Shown here: one piece after another, positions 1 to 8,222 of the stretch
Layout: every line of letters begins with the position of its first letter
Position numbering within the stretch: position 1 is the first letter of the stretch
Assembly: GCA_905182565.1 (NCBI GenBank)
Contig: CAJJCB010000027.1
Location: forward strand, 248,001-312,000
Length of the DNA: 64,000 bases
Origin: Acidimicrobiaceae bacterium
GTDB lineage: Bacteria; Actinomycetota; Acidimicrobiia; Acidimicrobiales; Poriferisodalaceae
Direction: 5' to 3'
Position numbers and translations under genes: made by a program
The notes under the pieces: model-generated
Database searches by the model: none
Seen by the model: the letters and a program-made list of their open reading frames with translations, nothing else
What the model was told of the DNA's origin: nothing

Positions 1-149
1 TGTTCTAATTTTTGGCTAATCCAATGCTTTAGTCTCACAAAACCTGCCGTTGTTTTTACCATTGCGAACCTGGGCGACTGAGCAGCCAACTTTCATTCAA
101 TAATTGTGATTTGTCGTTGAGTCTCGCTCACGCAGGTACGGTTGACGGC

Positions 150-932
150 ATGGCTGATCTATTAATTGTTGGCGGTGGCAAGATGGGCGAAGCGTTACTT
201 GGAGGCTTGTTAAATGCCGGCCATGAACGAAATAAGATCGTAGTCGTTGAGCCACTAGAAGAACGAAGAATAGAAATAAGCAAACGATACGGAATCGTGT
301 GTTCGAGTGAAGTTGAGCCGTGTCACGGAGCAATTTTGGCAACGAAGCCAAATATTGTCCCTGAGGTTGCCTCATTATTGACCGAAACAGGTGTCAAACG
401 AGTGCTTTCGATTGCAGCAGGAGTTACCACTTCAACAATTGATGATTCCACGGGAGGCAAAGTTCCAGTTATTAGAGCCATGCCGAATACACCAGCTTTA
501 GTTGGTGAGGGCGCATCAGCTATTTGTGGCAACTCAGCGGCGACCGAAGACGACTTTGTGTGGGCAGAATCAATTCTTGGAGCAGTTGGTCTCGTGGTGA
601 GAACTAATGAGGCACTCTTAAATTCAGTTACGGGACTCTCAGGCTCAGGACCTGCATATATTTTTTTAGTTGCTGAAGCGCTTATAGATGCAGGTGTCCT
701 TGTCGGACTTCCTAGAAAAATATCAACTGACTTAACAATCCAAACATTGCTCGGTGCTGCAAAACTGCTTGCAGAGGGTAAACCAGCAGCAGAACTTCGC
801 GCGGATGTGACATCACCTGGTGGAACCACCGCTGCTGGCCTTCATGAGCTAGAAAAAAACGGAATGCGAGTAGCTTTAGCCTCAGCAGTTAAAGCTGCTA
901 CCCAACGATCAGAGGAATTAGGTCGGTCATAG
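150..932 (+). CDS. proC: Pyrroline-5-carboxylate reductase
   Basis: Catalyses the last step of proline synthesis, NAD(P)H reduction of 1-pyrroline-5-carboxylate, in the cytosol. The N-terminus has a Rossmann glycine motif (LIVGGGKMGEALLGG), the middle has IRAMPNTPALVGEG, and the C-terminal dimerisation domain has the family signature with SGSGPAYIF and the DVTSPGGTTAAGL stretch. An upstream in-frame ATG at 111 would add 13 residues that do not belong to the fold, so 150 is chosen; this gives 260 residues, close to the family norm. No good Shine-Dalgarno is seen. The next gene begins 2 bases after the stop, so they are probably co-transcribed. The family assignment is secure; the exact start is less so. 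Confidence 0.93.
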   Translation: MADLLIVGGGKMGEALLGGLLNAGHERNKIVVVEPLEERRIEISKRYGIVCSSEVEPCHGAILATKPNIVPEVASLLTETGVKRVLSIAAGVTTSTIDDSTGGKVPVIRAMPNTPALVGEGASAICGNSAATEDDFVWAESILGAVGLVVRTNEALLNSVTGLSGSGPAYIFLVAEALIDAGVLVGLPRKISTDLTIQTLLGAAKLLAEGKPAAELRADVTSPGGTTAAGLHELEKNGMRVALASAVKAATQRSEELGRS

Positions 933-934
933 AA

Positions 935-1735
935 ATGAACGAATATGACACCATTACGTGCCTTACAGATTTAGGAACATCCAACGAGTCTGTGGGTATT
1001 CTCCACTCTGTAATTCGTGAAATTACGCCAAAAACGCGAATTCTTGATCTCTGCCATGAAATAGCACCCGGAGATACTAAATCCGCCGCTTTGATGCTTG
1101 CTCGAAGTGTTCCCTATCTGCGACCGGGAATTGTTTTAGTTGCTATTGGACAACACTTAGAAAGACCGGCAATAGCGGTTGAAGTAGGTAATGGCCAATC
1201 GATATTAGTCGGACCTGACAATGGCACTTTAGGTGCTGCAGTCGCTGTTGTTGGCGGCGCTCAACACGCGATCCAGTTAGTAAAACCGGAACACCATATT
1301 GAATCACCTGGTGCTGTAGATCCGGGACGTGACGTCATCGCCCCGATAGCTGCAAAGTTGGCTGCGGGTTCGTCGCTGGACGAGCTAGGCAAAATGATTG
1401 ATCCAAATCTTTTGTTACCCTCATTAATGCCCGTTACGCGAACCGAGACTGACGGTGCTGTTTCCGCCGAGGTTCTTTGGGTAGATAGATTTGGCTCCGC
1501 CCAACTTAATTTAGATAAAGATCTTCTAACAGAGTTAGGAGATATTCTTGTTGTTGAATTTAACGATGAAAAAAGAGTGGTTCGCCTTCAAAAAGCACTT
1601 GATGTAGCTTCTGGCCAGATGGCTCTTGTTGAAGATATACATGGGCTTATATCGTTAGTCATTGGCCAAGGAGACGGCGTGGCCACACCAGGGCTTGCGG
1701 CTGGGTCGGCTGTAACAATCCGTCAGCCATCATGA
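935..1735 (+). CDS. Divergent SAM hydroxide adenosyltransferase (DUF62) family protein
   Basis: Belongs to the fluorinase/chlorinase/SAM-hydrolase fold. The N-terminal TDLGTSNESVG (residues 11-21) matches the SAM-binding TDLGT/TDFG motif, followed by GPDNG (93-97) and GRDVIAP (131-137), with a beta-rich C-terminal domain from about 165. Known SAM hydrolases use an Asp-Arg-His triad in the DPGVG...R and FHGRD segments. Here the first segment reads AIGQHLERP (70-78), with no DPGVG, and the second reads VDPGRD (128-133), so Asp and His are missing and only an Arg remains possible. It lacks the fluorinase serine. It may still bind SAM or may have another role. It sits 2 bases after proC and overlaps the next small ORF. 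Confidence 0.8.
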   Translation: MNEYDTITCLTDLGTSNESVGILHSVIREITPKTRILDLCHEIAPGDTKSAALMLARSVPYLRPGIVLVAIGQHLERPAIAVEVGNGQSILVGPDNGTLGAAVAVVGGAQHAIQLVKPEHHIESPGAVDPGRDVIAPIAAKLAAGSSLDELGKMIDPNLLLPSLMPVTRTETDGAVSAEVLWVDRFGSAQLNLDKDLLTELGDILVVEFNDEKRVVRLQKALDVASGQMALVEDIHGLISLVIGQGDGVATPGLAAGSAVTIRQPS

Positions 1736-1821
1736 GACTAGGAACTACGGTTGCAGTCGGGATACTTTTAACTTTGATAGTGGTCGCTGCAACCGTTCAA
1801 TTAATTGCACTCGCCCTATAA
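1732..1821 (+). CDS. Predicted 29-residue single-span membrane peptide
   Basis: Starts at an ATG that overlaps the preceding stop (ATGA), the same translational-coupling arrangement used by many real gene pairs in this window. The product begins MRLGTTVAVGILL and is one hydrophobic helix from about residue 5 to the end, with one basic residue at the N-terminus, as expected for a small inner-membrane peptide with the N-terminus inside. No function is recognised. The alternative is a chance hydrophobic ORF; the exact overlap and the absence of any other use of this stretch argue mildly for a real gene. Confidence 0.45.
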   Translation: MRLGTTVAVGILLTLIVVAATVQLIALAL

Positions 1822-1915
1822 TCAAAGAGGATAGTTTGATTTAACGGTCGTTTTTTAACTTAAAAGTTGTTAAGTATCTAGTAGGTTGTAATTGCTAACT
1901 TTTTTATTAGCTAAT

Positions 1916-1941
1916 GCTGCAGCAACAGAAGTTGCTGCAGC
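1916..1941 (+). promoter_or_regulatory. Perfect 11-bp inverted repeat in the hemA upstream region
   Basis: GCTGCAGCAAC at 1916-1926 and its exact complement at 1931-1941 flank the tetraloop AGAA, ending 29 bases before the hemA start. The stem is strong, but there is no T-run after it, so it is not a typical intrinsic terminator. It could be an operator for a dimeric regulator or an mRNA hairpin controlling hemA. Confidence 0.5.
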
Positions 1942-1970
1942 TTGATTAACTCTTATGGGACGGTTTCCCC

Positions 1971-3230
1971 TTGTCCATCGTGATCTTAGGTTTGAGTCAC
2001 CAGAGCGCTCCGCTTGAGCTGTTAGAAAAGTCGACTATCTCAAGTGAAGACCTGCCGAAAAAGTTGACAGACTTAAGCCAGCGAGACCACATAAGCGAAG
2101 CTGTTGTGATCTCAACGTGTAATCGAACGGAAATCTACGTAGTAGCTGAAAAGTTTCACGCTGCTTATGCAGAAGTAAGAGATTTTTTGGCTGACAGCGC
2201 CTTCGTTGCGCCAGAAGATATTGTTGATCATCTCTACGTTCATCACGATGAAGATGCCGTGAAGCATCTCTTCTCGGTTGCATCGGGTCTCGATTCAGCG
2301 GTTCTAGGTGAATCGGAAATTCAAGGCCAGGTAAAAACAGCGTGGGAAACTAGCAGGATTGAGAAATCGTCAGGCCCTGTGCTGAACCTGCTGTTTCGTC
2401 ATGCACTAGAAACTGGAAAACGAGTTCGGTCAGAGACATCGATTGGCCGTCACACCGCCTCTGTTTCGCATGCTGCAGTTCTTATGGCTACGGACCACCT
2501 AGGGAGCCTAAAGAAAAAGAAAGTGTTAGTTGTCGGAGCAGGGGAAATGGCTGAAGGTATGGTCGTTGCCCTCGCAGCGGCTGGACCGCAAGAGGTTCAA
2601 GTGGCGAACCGGACTATTGAGAAAGCTAATGATTTAGCTAAACGAATTGGTGGTAAAACAGTAGCTTTAAGTGAACTGAGCGTTGCGCTTAGTGAAGTAG
2701 ACCTTTTATTGACCTCAACTGGAGCTACCTCGGTAATCCTTGATCATACGTCAGTTCAGAAGGTTATTAAAAGTCGCTCGGGACGTCCGTTGTTGATTGT
2801 TGATATAGCGGTACCTCGAGATGTTCATCCGGATACCGCCTCAATCAACGGTGTCACTTTGCTGGATATGGAGGATCTGTCGGCTTTTGCAGCAGTGGGC
2901 AGAGAAGAACGACTAAACGAAGTTGAGAACGTTCAGACAATTATTGACCAGGAAGTTGAACGTTTTGGCGACTTGAGATCAGCGCGTGAAATGGCGCCGT
3001 TGATCTCAAACCTGCGGATAACTGTTGATACGATCCGATGTCGCGAAATAGACCGATTTTTTCAAAATCAAAGTCAATTCACGGACTCTGATCGTGTGGC
3101 GATTGAACAACTTACCCGGAGTCTGATAGCTAAATTATTGCATCAACCCACTATTGGTCTCAAGAACTCGGCAGGATCGGCCAAAGGCGATCGCCTCGCA
3201 GATTCAGTTCGAGACTTGTTTGATCTCTAA
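1971..3230 (+). CDS. hemA: Glutamyl-tRNA reductase
   Basis: First committed enzyme of C5-pathway tetrapyrrole synthesis: NADPH reduction of glutamyl-tRNA(Glu) to glutamate-1-semialdehyde. The catalytic cysteine is C50 in VVISTCNRTE; GLDSAVLGESEIQGQVK follows, then a Rossmann NADPH domain with VLVVGAGEMAEGMV near residue 185 and a C-terminal dimerisation domain ending in SVRDLFDL. Length 419 is normal. Translation starts at TTG; no in-frame ATG gives the conserved N-terminus (MSIVILGLSHQSAP). The gene leads a hemA-hemC-hemD-HAD-hemL cluster, and the inverted repeat just upstream may regulate it. Confidence 0.97.
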   Translation: MSIVILGLSHQSAPLELLEKSTISSEDLPKKLTDLSQRDHISEAVVISTCNRTEIYVVAEKFHAAYAEVRDFLADSAFVAPEDIVDHLYVHHDEDAVKHLFSVASGLDSAVLGESEIQGQVKTAWETSRIEKSSGPVLNLLFRHALETGKRVRSETSIGRHTASVSHAAVLMATDHLGSLKKKKVLVVGAGEMAEGMVVALAAAGPQEVQVANRTIEKANDLAKRIGGKTVALSELSVALSEVDLLLTSTGATSVILDHTSVQKVIKSRSGRPLLIVDIAVPRDVHPDTASINGVTLLDMEDLSAFAAVGREERLNEVENVQTIIDQEVERFGDLRSAREMAPLISNLRITVDTIRCREIDRFFQNQSQFTDSDRVAIEQLTRSLIAKLLHQPTIGLKNSAGSAKGDRLADSVRDLFDL

Positions 3231-3239
3231 AGACAGCAA

Positions 3240-4142
3240 ATGAGAATTGCCACGCGCGGAAGCCCCTTAGCTCGCTGGCAAGCTGAGACAGTAGCTACCC
3301 AGTTGAAGGCTTTAGGACAAGAGCCCGAGCTGGTGCTAGTGAAAACTGAAGGAGATCGCGACCAACAAAGTCCAATCTGGGAACTAGCTGGTAGAGGTGT
3401 TTTTGTTAAAGAAGTTCAAGCAGCGGTACTCGATGGGCGAGCCGACTTGGCTGTGCACAGCGCTAAAGACCTTATGTCTATCCCTACGGTTGGATTACAA
3501 ATAATTGGATGTCTAAAGCGTGGCAATGTCTGTGACTCACTAGTTGGAACCCGTTTGCACGAACTACGTGAAGGCGCTGTTATCGCTACCGGGTCCGTAA
3601 GGCGTAAGGCACAACTTTCGAATATACGCCCAGATCTACACTTTGTAGGTTTGCGTGGCAACATCGAAAAACGAATCGGTGCTCTTCAATCAACAGAAAT
3701 TGACGCGATTGTGGTTGCTGCTGCTGCACTTGAACGGCTTGGGATAGTAAATGTGATTAGTGAAACGCTAGACGAAACAATCTTTATTCCTCAGGTTGGA
3801 CAAGGCGCAATAGCTCTTGAATGTCGGGCCAGTGATGAAACAACTGCTGAAACACTAATGAATTTAATCGATCTGAATACTTCTGAGTGCGTTCAAGCTG
3901 AGCGTTCGTTCTTAGCTGAACTTGGAGGTGGATGTGACTTGCCCGTGGGAGCGTACGCCACAAAAACTGGAGAGGTGATGACTCTTACTGCGGTCATTGC
4001 GACACATGATGGATCAACAATTGTGCGAGATGAAAAAACTGGCACATACCCGACTCAGCTTGGGAAAGACATAGCGGATTCTTTGTTAAATGTTAAGGGC
4101 GGGGCATCGCTACTTTACTCGAGAGAAAGACCTGAAATGTGA
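3240..4142 (+). CDS. hemC: Hydroxymethylbilane synthase (porphobilinogen deaminase)
   Basis: Polymerises four porphobilinogens into hydroxymethylbilane on a dipyrromethane cofactor. The cofactor-attaching cysteine is C232 in LGGGCDLPVGA, the catalytic aspartate is D77 in VHSAKDL, and the substrate-binding arginines lie in GSVRRKAQL and GLRGNIEKR. Length 300 is typical. It starts at ATG 9 bases after hemA and ends overlapping hemD, so it belongs to the same transcript. hemB, which makes its substrate, is not in this cluster. Confidence 0.97.
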   Translation: MRIATRGSPLARWQAETVATQLKALGQEPELVLVKTEGDRDQQSPIWELAGRGVFVKEVQAAVLDGRADLAVHSAKDLMSIPTVGLQIIGCLKRGNVCDSLVGTRLHELREGAVIATGSVRRKAQLSNIRPDLHFVGLRGNIEKRIGALQSTEIDAIVVAAAALERLGIVNVISETLDETIFIPQVGQGAIALECRASDETTAETLMNLIDLNTSECVQAERSFLAELGGGCDLPVGAYATKTGEVMTLTAVIATHDGSTIVRDEKTGTYPTQLGKDIADSLLNVKGGASLLYSRERPEM

Positions 4143-4903
4143 TTGGCGAGCAAGGCCTGTTAAAAGGGCTGAGCGTTGTTGTCACACGGGCATCTCATCA
4201 GTCAGCAACTCTTATCAAAGCCCTAGAAAAAGAAAGTGCGGCTGTGATAGCAGCTCCGTCTATCGCTATCGTGCCGCCCCTGGACGGCGGACAGCCCCTT
4301 GATGATGCCCTACTCCGTTTAGATAGATACTCTTGGGTAGCTTTCACATCGGCAAATGCGGTAGCGGCCTCACTAGCGCGTGGGGCTCGACGAGGAGTTA
4401 TCCGTAGATTTGACCATCTAAAAATTGCTGCTGTAGGGCCGGCAACCGCCGAGAAAGTTTTAGAAGAAATGAAACGAGAAGTCGATCTTCTCCCCACGGT
4501 GTACAAAGCAAAAGAACTTGCTCGAGCCTTCCCAGAACCGAAAGAAAATGATCGAGTGTTTGTTCCAATGGCTAGCGAAGGGCGACCAGATCTAGCGGTA
4601 GGTCTTAAGGAACGAGGCTGGAATGTAGATGCCGTAGCTGCTTATCGAACTGTTACTCCTTCATTACCGAGTGCCGTTACTGAAAAACTAGCAAATGCAG
4701 ACATAATAATTTTTGCCTCACCATCGGCAGTTAACGGGCATATAAAACAGCGAGAAGTACCAATAGATAGTCAAATCGTATGTATAGGGGACATCACTGC
4801 AGAGGCCTGCATTGCTAAGGGATTAGAAGTTGTGGCGGTCGCAAAATCTCCCTCCGTAGCCGACTTATTAAAAGCAGTTATAGATCTAGCGGCGTCTCGT
4901 TAA
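4139..4903 (+). CDS. hemD: Uroporphyrinogen-III synthase
   Basis: Cyclises hydroxymethylbilane with inversion of ring D. The family is poorly conserved, but the two alternating alpha/beta domains are visible: an N-terminal LSVVVTRASHQSATLIKAL strand-helix, WVAFTSANAV (about 66-75), VGPATAEKVLEE, and a second-domain IIFASPSAVNGHI near residue 190. The start is GTG, overlapping the hemC stop (GTGA), which supports translational coupling. Length 254 is normal. Position directly after hemC strengthens the call. Confidence 0.92.
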   Translation: MIGEQGLLKGLSVVVTRASHQSATLIKALEKESAAVIAAPSIAIVPPLDGGQPLDDALLRLDRYSWVAFTSANAVAASLARGARRGVIRRFDHLKIAAVGPATAEKVLEEMKREVDLLPTVYKAKELARAFPEPKENDRVFVPMASEGRPDLAVGLKERGWNVDAVAAYRTVTPSLPSAVTEKLANADIIIFASPSAVNGHIKQREVPIDSQIVCIGDITAEACIAKGLEVVAVAKSPSVADLLKAVIDLAASR

Positions 4904-5583
4904 TGAGTTACGCGCTGATTTTTGACTTCGATGGAACCATCCTTGACACTGAGACCCCGGCATGGGCCTCGATGGTTGAAGTGTGGAAAAGTTTTGGTCT
5001 CGAACTCCCTTTAGATTGGTGGCTGAAGGGAATGGGAACCAATCGGCGAGACTCATGGATTGATGAACTAGAACGTATTCTAGCCAAGCCATTGAACCGG
5101 CATGAGCTAATGAATAAAAGGCAACAAACCAAGGACACTCTTACTGATTCAAAGAAACCATTACCCGGAGTAACTGACCTTATTGATGCTGCCGAGAGTA
5201 AAGGCATACAACTTGCTGTTGCTTCAAGTTCTGCACATGAATGGGTCGATAGACATTTGAAGCGCCTAAACCTTTACGAGCGTTTCGAATATGTAGTGTG
5301 TCGAGATGATGTTCACGGTGTTTCAAAACCAGCACCAGATGTGTTCCTTAAGGCGCTTGAATTACTTGGATCAAATTGTACTAGCGCAGTAGCTATAGAA
5401 GACAGTCCAAATGGTGTGCAGGCAGCAACAGATGCTGGGCTTGAGGTTGTTGCGGTTCCAAACCCACTAGTCAAAAAATTAGATTTTAGTCTTGCAACAT
5501 TGCGCTTAGAGCATTTGAACGATTTAAACCCGAACGAACTCCTGGAGTCGCTGTTTGAGTTTCCGTGTACAAATGACCCGTAG
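4903..5583 (+). CDS. HAD-superfamily phosphatase (beta-phosphoglucomutase-like)
   Basis: Subfamily IA haloacid-dehalogenase hydrolase. Motif I is FDFDGTILDTE with nucleophile D8 and acid/base D10; motif II is the serine in AVASSSAHEW (about 105); motif III and IV are the lysine in KPAPDVF and EDSPNGVQAA. A helical cap lies at about 15-85, so small phosphorylated metabolites are the likely substrates. It overlaps hemD by one base (TAATG) and precedes hemL, so it is co-transcribed with heme genes. A specific substrate cannot be read from sequence; a housekeeping phosphatase is as likely as a heme role. Confidence 0.88.
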   Translation: MSYALIFDFDGTILDTETPAWASMVEVWKSFGLELPLDWWLKGMGTNRRDSWIDELERILAKPLNRHELMNKRQQTKDTLTDSKKPLPGVTDLIDAAESKGIQLAVASSSAHEWVDRHLKRLNLYERFEYVVCRDDVHGVSKPAPDVFLKALELLGSNCTSAVAIEDSPNGVQAATDAGLEVVAVPNPLVKKLDFSLATLRLEHLNDLNPNELLESLFEFPCTNDP

Positions 5584-5612
5584 GATAATCATTGACGTAA
5601 TTACCAAAAGAG

Positions 5613-6878
5613 ATGATCAGGACTTTGCGAACCAACGCTGAATTGTTTGAAAAAGCACAGGCACTAATCCCAGGGGGTGTTAACTCACCGGTACGGGCTT
5701 TTCGATCAGTCGGTGGAACACCATATTTCGTTGATCACGCTGAGGGAGCGTATGTATACGATGTCGAAGGGCGCAAATATATTGATTTAGTGCAGTCCTA
5801 TGGAGCAGTTATAGCTGGGCATGCACATCCATCGGTTACATCTGCTATCTGCGACGCAGCCCAGAAAGGTACATCTTTTGGGGCGCCGACATTTGGTGAA
5901 GTCGAACTTGCGACTGAGATAATCGAACGAGTTCCAGGTATGGAGAAAGTCCGCCTTGTCAATAGTGGTACAGAAGCAACCATGAGCTCCATTCGTCTTG
6001 CTCGGGGGCACACAGGAAGAGATCGGATCATAAAGTTCGCCGGAAATTACCATGGGCATGCAGACATGCTTTTAGCTGCAGGAGGCAGTGGTGTCGCAAC
6101 TCTCGGTTTGTCTGGGTCAGCCGGGGTGCCATTGGCCGCGGTAGCGGACACTCTGGTAGCCCCATACAATGTTGTTCCGAATATAGGTACTGATGTTGCG
6201 TGTGTGATAGTTGAACCGGTCGCCGCAAATATGGGAGTTATAGGTCCTGCAGAAAATTTTCTAAAGGATTTGAGACTTGCATGCGATAGAGCAGGTGCGC
6301 TCTTAATTTTTGACGAAGTGATAACGGGATTTCGACTAGCTCGTGGTGGCGCATCTGAATGGTCAAAAGTTAAACCAGATTTAGCATGCTACGGCAAAGT
6401 AATTGGCGGCGGTTTGCCTATAGGAGCGTTTGGGGGCAACAGCAACATAATGTCATCACTGGCGCCAGAAGGTCCGGTTTATCAAGCAGGGACTTTATCA
6501 GGGAATCCCCTTGCGACAGCCGCCGGCGTGACTGCTTTGAAACTGTTAAATAGTGAGGCATATTCACATCTGAATCGGGCTGCGGAGAGATTAGAAAGCG
6601 GTTTCACCAGTGCATTTGAATTGGCGGGAATTCATGCTTTGGTAAGTCGTGTTGGGTCGCTTCTAGGTTTGTTCTTTGGTAGATCACTTCCTACAGATTA
6701 TGACCAAGCCCGAGAAACTGACGAAGAATTATACGCTCGTTTTTTTCACGCAATGTTGAAACGAGGCGTAGCAATGGCTCCTGGAGCTTACGAGGCAATG
6801 TTTGTCGGCTTAGCTCACACTGATGAAATCATCGATGAAATTATTGCAATTGCGAAAGAAAGCGCTCTAAGTCTTTAA
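5613..6878 (+). CDS. hemL: Glutamate-1-semialdehyde 2,1-aminomutase
   Basis: PLP enzyme that converts glutamate-1-semialdehyde to 5-aminolevulinate, the step after HemA. N-terminal IPGGVNSPVRAF is diagnostic for the family, VNSGTEATMSSIRLARG binds the PLP phosphate, IFDEVITGFR carries the PLP-pyridine aspartate, and K262 in CYGKVIGGGLPIGAFGG is the Schiff-base lysine. Length 421 is normal. Start ATG 5613 is preceded by a weak AAGAG. It is the last gene of the heme cluster and converges on the minus-strand reductase gene, with only 23 bases between stops and no evident terminator hairpin. Confidence 0.97.
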   Translation: MIRTLRTNAELFEKAQALIPGGVNSPVRAFRSVGGTPYFVDHAEGAYVYDVEGRKYIDLVQSYGAVIAGHAHPSVTSAICDAAQKGTSFGAPTFGEVELATEIIERVPGMEKVRLVNSGTEATMSSIRLARGHTGRDRIIKFAGNYHGHADMLLAAGGSGVATLGLSGSAGVPLAAVADTLVAPYNVVPNIGTDVACVIVEPVAANMGVIGPAENFLKDLRLACDRAGALLIFDEVITGFRLARGGASEWSKVKPDLACYGKVIGGGLPIGAFGGNSNIMSSLAPEGPVYQAGTLSGNPLATAAGVTALKLLNSEAYSHLNRAAERLESGFTSAFELAGIHALVSRVGSLLGLFFGRSLPTDYDQARETDEELYARFFHAMLKRGVAMAPGAYEAMFVGLAHTDEIIDEIIAIAKESALSL

Positions 6879-6901
6879 ATTGCAAAAACTTAGCTTCAAT
6901 C

Positions 6902-8170
6902 CTACTTGTCTCGATCCGGAACTAACCTAGCTAGTTGGGTTGCCACTTGGTATACAGACTCAGTACCGCCGGCGTCATTATTGATGAGATTTGAAGAAAT
7001 CCGCAGTGCTAATTCTGTAACCACTCGAGATTGAATTCCGAGTAATGTCAGTTTTCGCATCAACCCTGGTCGCCCTAAAGCTTTGGTGGCGATGCGACCT
7101 AGTTTGTAGTAGCGGTCATATGAAAGTTCTAACTCAGCTTCATACTTCCTTAACTCGAGGCCATCTCCGGTGGCGATAGCAGAAGAGATAACCGATGCTG
7201 CTAATCGACCATTGTTTAAAGCAGGCTCAACTCCATCTCCGTTAAATGGGTTCACGCTTCCTGCTGCATCGCCCACTACTAGCCAGTTTGGCCCAGATCG
7301 AGGGTGGACTGAGCCACCCATCGGCAGCCTTCCACTCAACGGCTTATCTTCAATATTTTCTAAATTAATTTCCCAGTTAGGTGGAATTTGACTAACCCAA
7401 TGTTGGAATAAGCCCTCTAATGAAATTGCTTCATTCCCAAAGTGATGACTTAAAAGTCCAACACCAACGTTCACGGTGCCATCACCGACTGGGAAAACCC
7501 AGCCATAGCCCGGAAGTTCGCCGCCGGATTTGTTTCGAAGATCGAAGACTAATTCGAGTTGGTTTTCCATATGGCGTTCACACTGAAAATAACCCCTAAT
7601 CGCCAGGCCCTGCGCGTAAGTGCGACTTCGCGCAGTCCCTAAAGCCCGGCCAAAGTGAGAAATAGGCCCGTCCGCAATAATGACGAATTTAGCTCGAACT
7701 TCCAAAGCCCCTTCGGGACCAGTGCCGGTCCCATTACCTACAGCGCGACACCCCCGTAAGTGACCATATTCAATTATCGGATCTTCGACTTCGACTCCAG
7801 TCCAGATTTCTGCGCCAGCTTTTACGGCATTAGAATTGAGCAATGCATCTAGACGTGATCTTCTTATGACTAGGCCGTGATCAGGATGAGCGTGATCGCC
7901 GGGCCAATCGAGATCGATGCTATGGCCACGTGCGGTCATTCGTAAGCCAAAATGGCGATGCATTTTTTTGGTAGCGTCTTCGAGCCCCATGTCATACAAT
8001 TGCCCAGCAGCTTTTGGAGTTAAAGCATCACCGCATACTCGCTCTCGCGGCATGATCTCTCGCTCTAGCAAAAGAACGTTTAGTCCAGCCTTAGCGGCCC
8101 AATACGCAGCGGAACTTCCGGCGGGACCTCCGCCGACCACAAGAACGTCAGTCACTTTTTGCGTAGTCAC
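6902..8170 (-). CDS. FAD-dependent geranylgeranyl reductase family protein (MenJ-like)
   Basis: Flavoprotein of the geranylgeranyl-reductase family. The N-terminal Rossmann motif is VLVVGGGPAGSSAAY (9-23), the mid-family motif RERVCGDALTPKA follows an LLLERE strand end, and the second FAD motif is WLVVGDAAGSVNPFNGDG, followed by EPALNNGRLAA. Relatives saturate prenyl chains of menaquinone (MenJ of mycobacteria) or archaeal-type lipids. Being co-directional with a cytochrome c and beside two complex I operons, and with menB elsewhere in the window, menaquinone tail reduction is the preferred inference. It starts at GTG (complement of 8168-8170). Substrate is not proven. Confidence 0.85.
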   Translation of the reverse strand: MTTQKVTDVLVVGGGPAGSSAAYWAAKAGLNVLLLEREIMPRERVCGDALTPKAAGQLYDMGLEDATKKMHRHFGLRMTARGHSIDLDWPGDHAHPDHGLVIRRSRLDALLNSNAVKAGAEIWTGVEVEDPIIEYGHLRGCRAVGNGTGTGPEGALEVRAKFVIIADGPISHFGRALGTARSRTYAQGLAIRGYFQCERHMENQLELVFDLRNKSGGELPGYGWVFPVGDGTVNVGVGLLSHHFGNEAISLEGLFQHWVSQIPPNWEINLENIEDKPLSGRLPMGGSVHPRSGPNWLVVGDAAGSVNPFNGDGVEPALNNGRLAASVISSAIATGDGLELRKYEAELELSYDRYYKLGRIATKALGRPGLMRKLTLLGIQSRVVTELALRISSNLINNDAGGTESVYQVATQLARLVPDRDK

Positions 8171-8222
8171 AAAACCATTCTAGACAGTGGTTAAGCGTTG
8201 CTTCTTCCTGCCTGCGATCTTA

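Noticed and set aside
1-149. Remainder of an upstream gene before proC
   Set aside because: No frame is open with recognisable protein sequence; the stretch looks intergenic and I see no clear promoter or RNA in it.
323-829. Long minus-strand open frame opposite proC
   Set aside because: It mirrors the coding frame of proC on the other strand, has a low-complexity Ser/Ala/Pro composition and no recognisable domain.
935-1735. A fluorinase or chlorinase
   Set aside because: The fluorinase catalytic serine position is Gly and the substrate loops differ; only fold-level similarity is supported.
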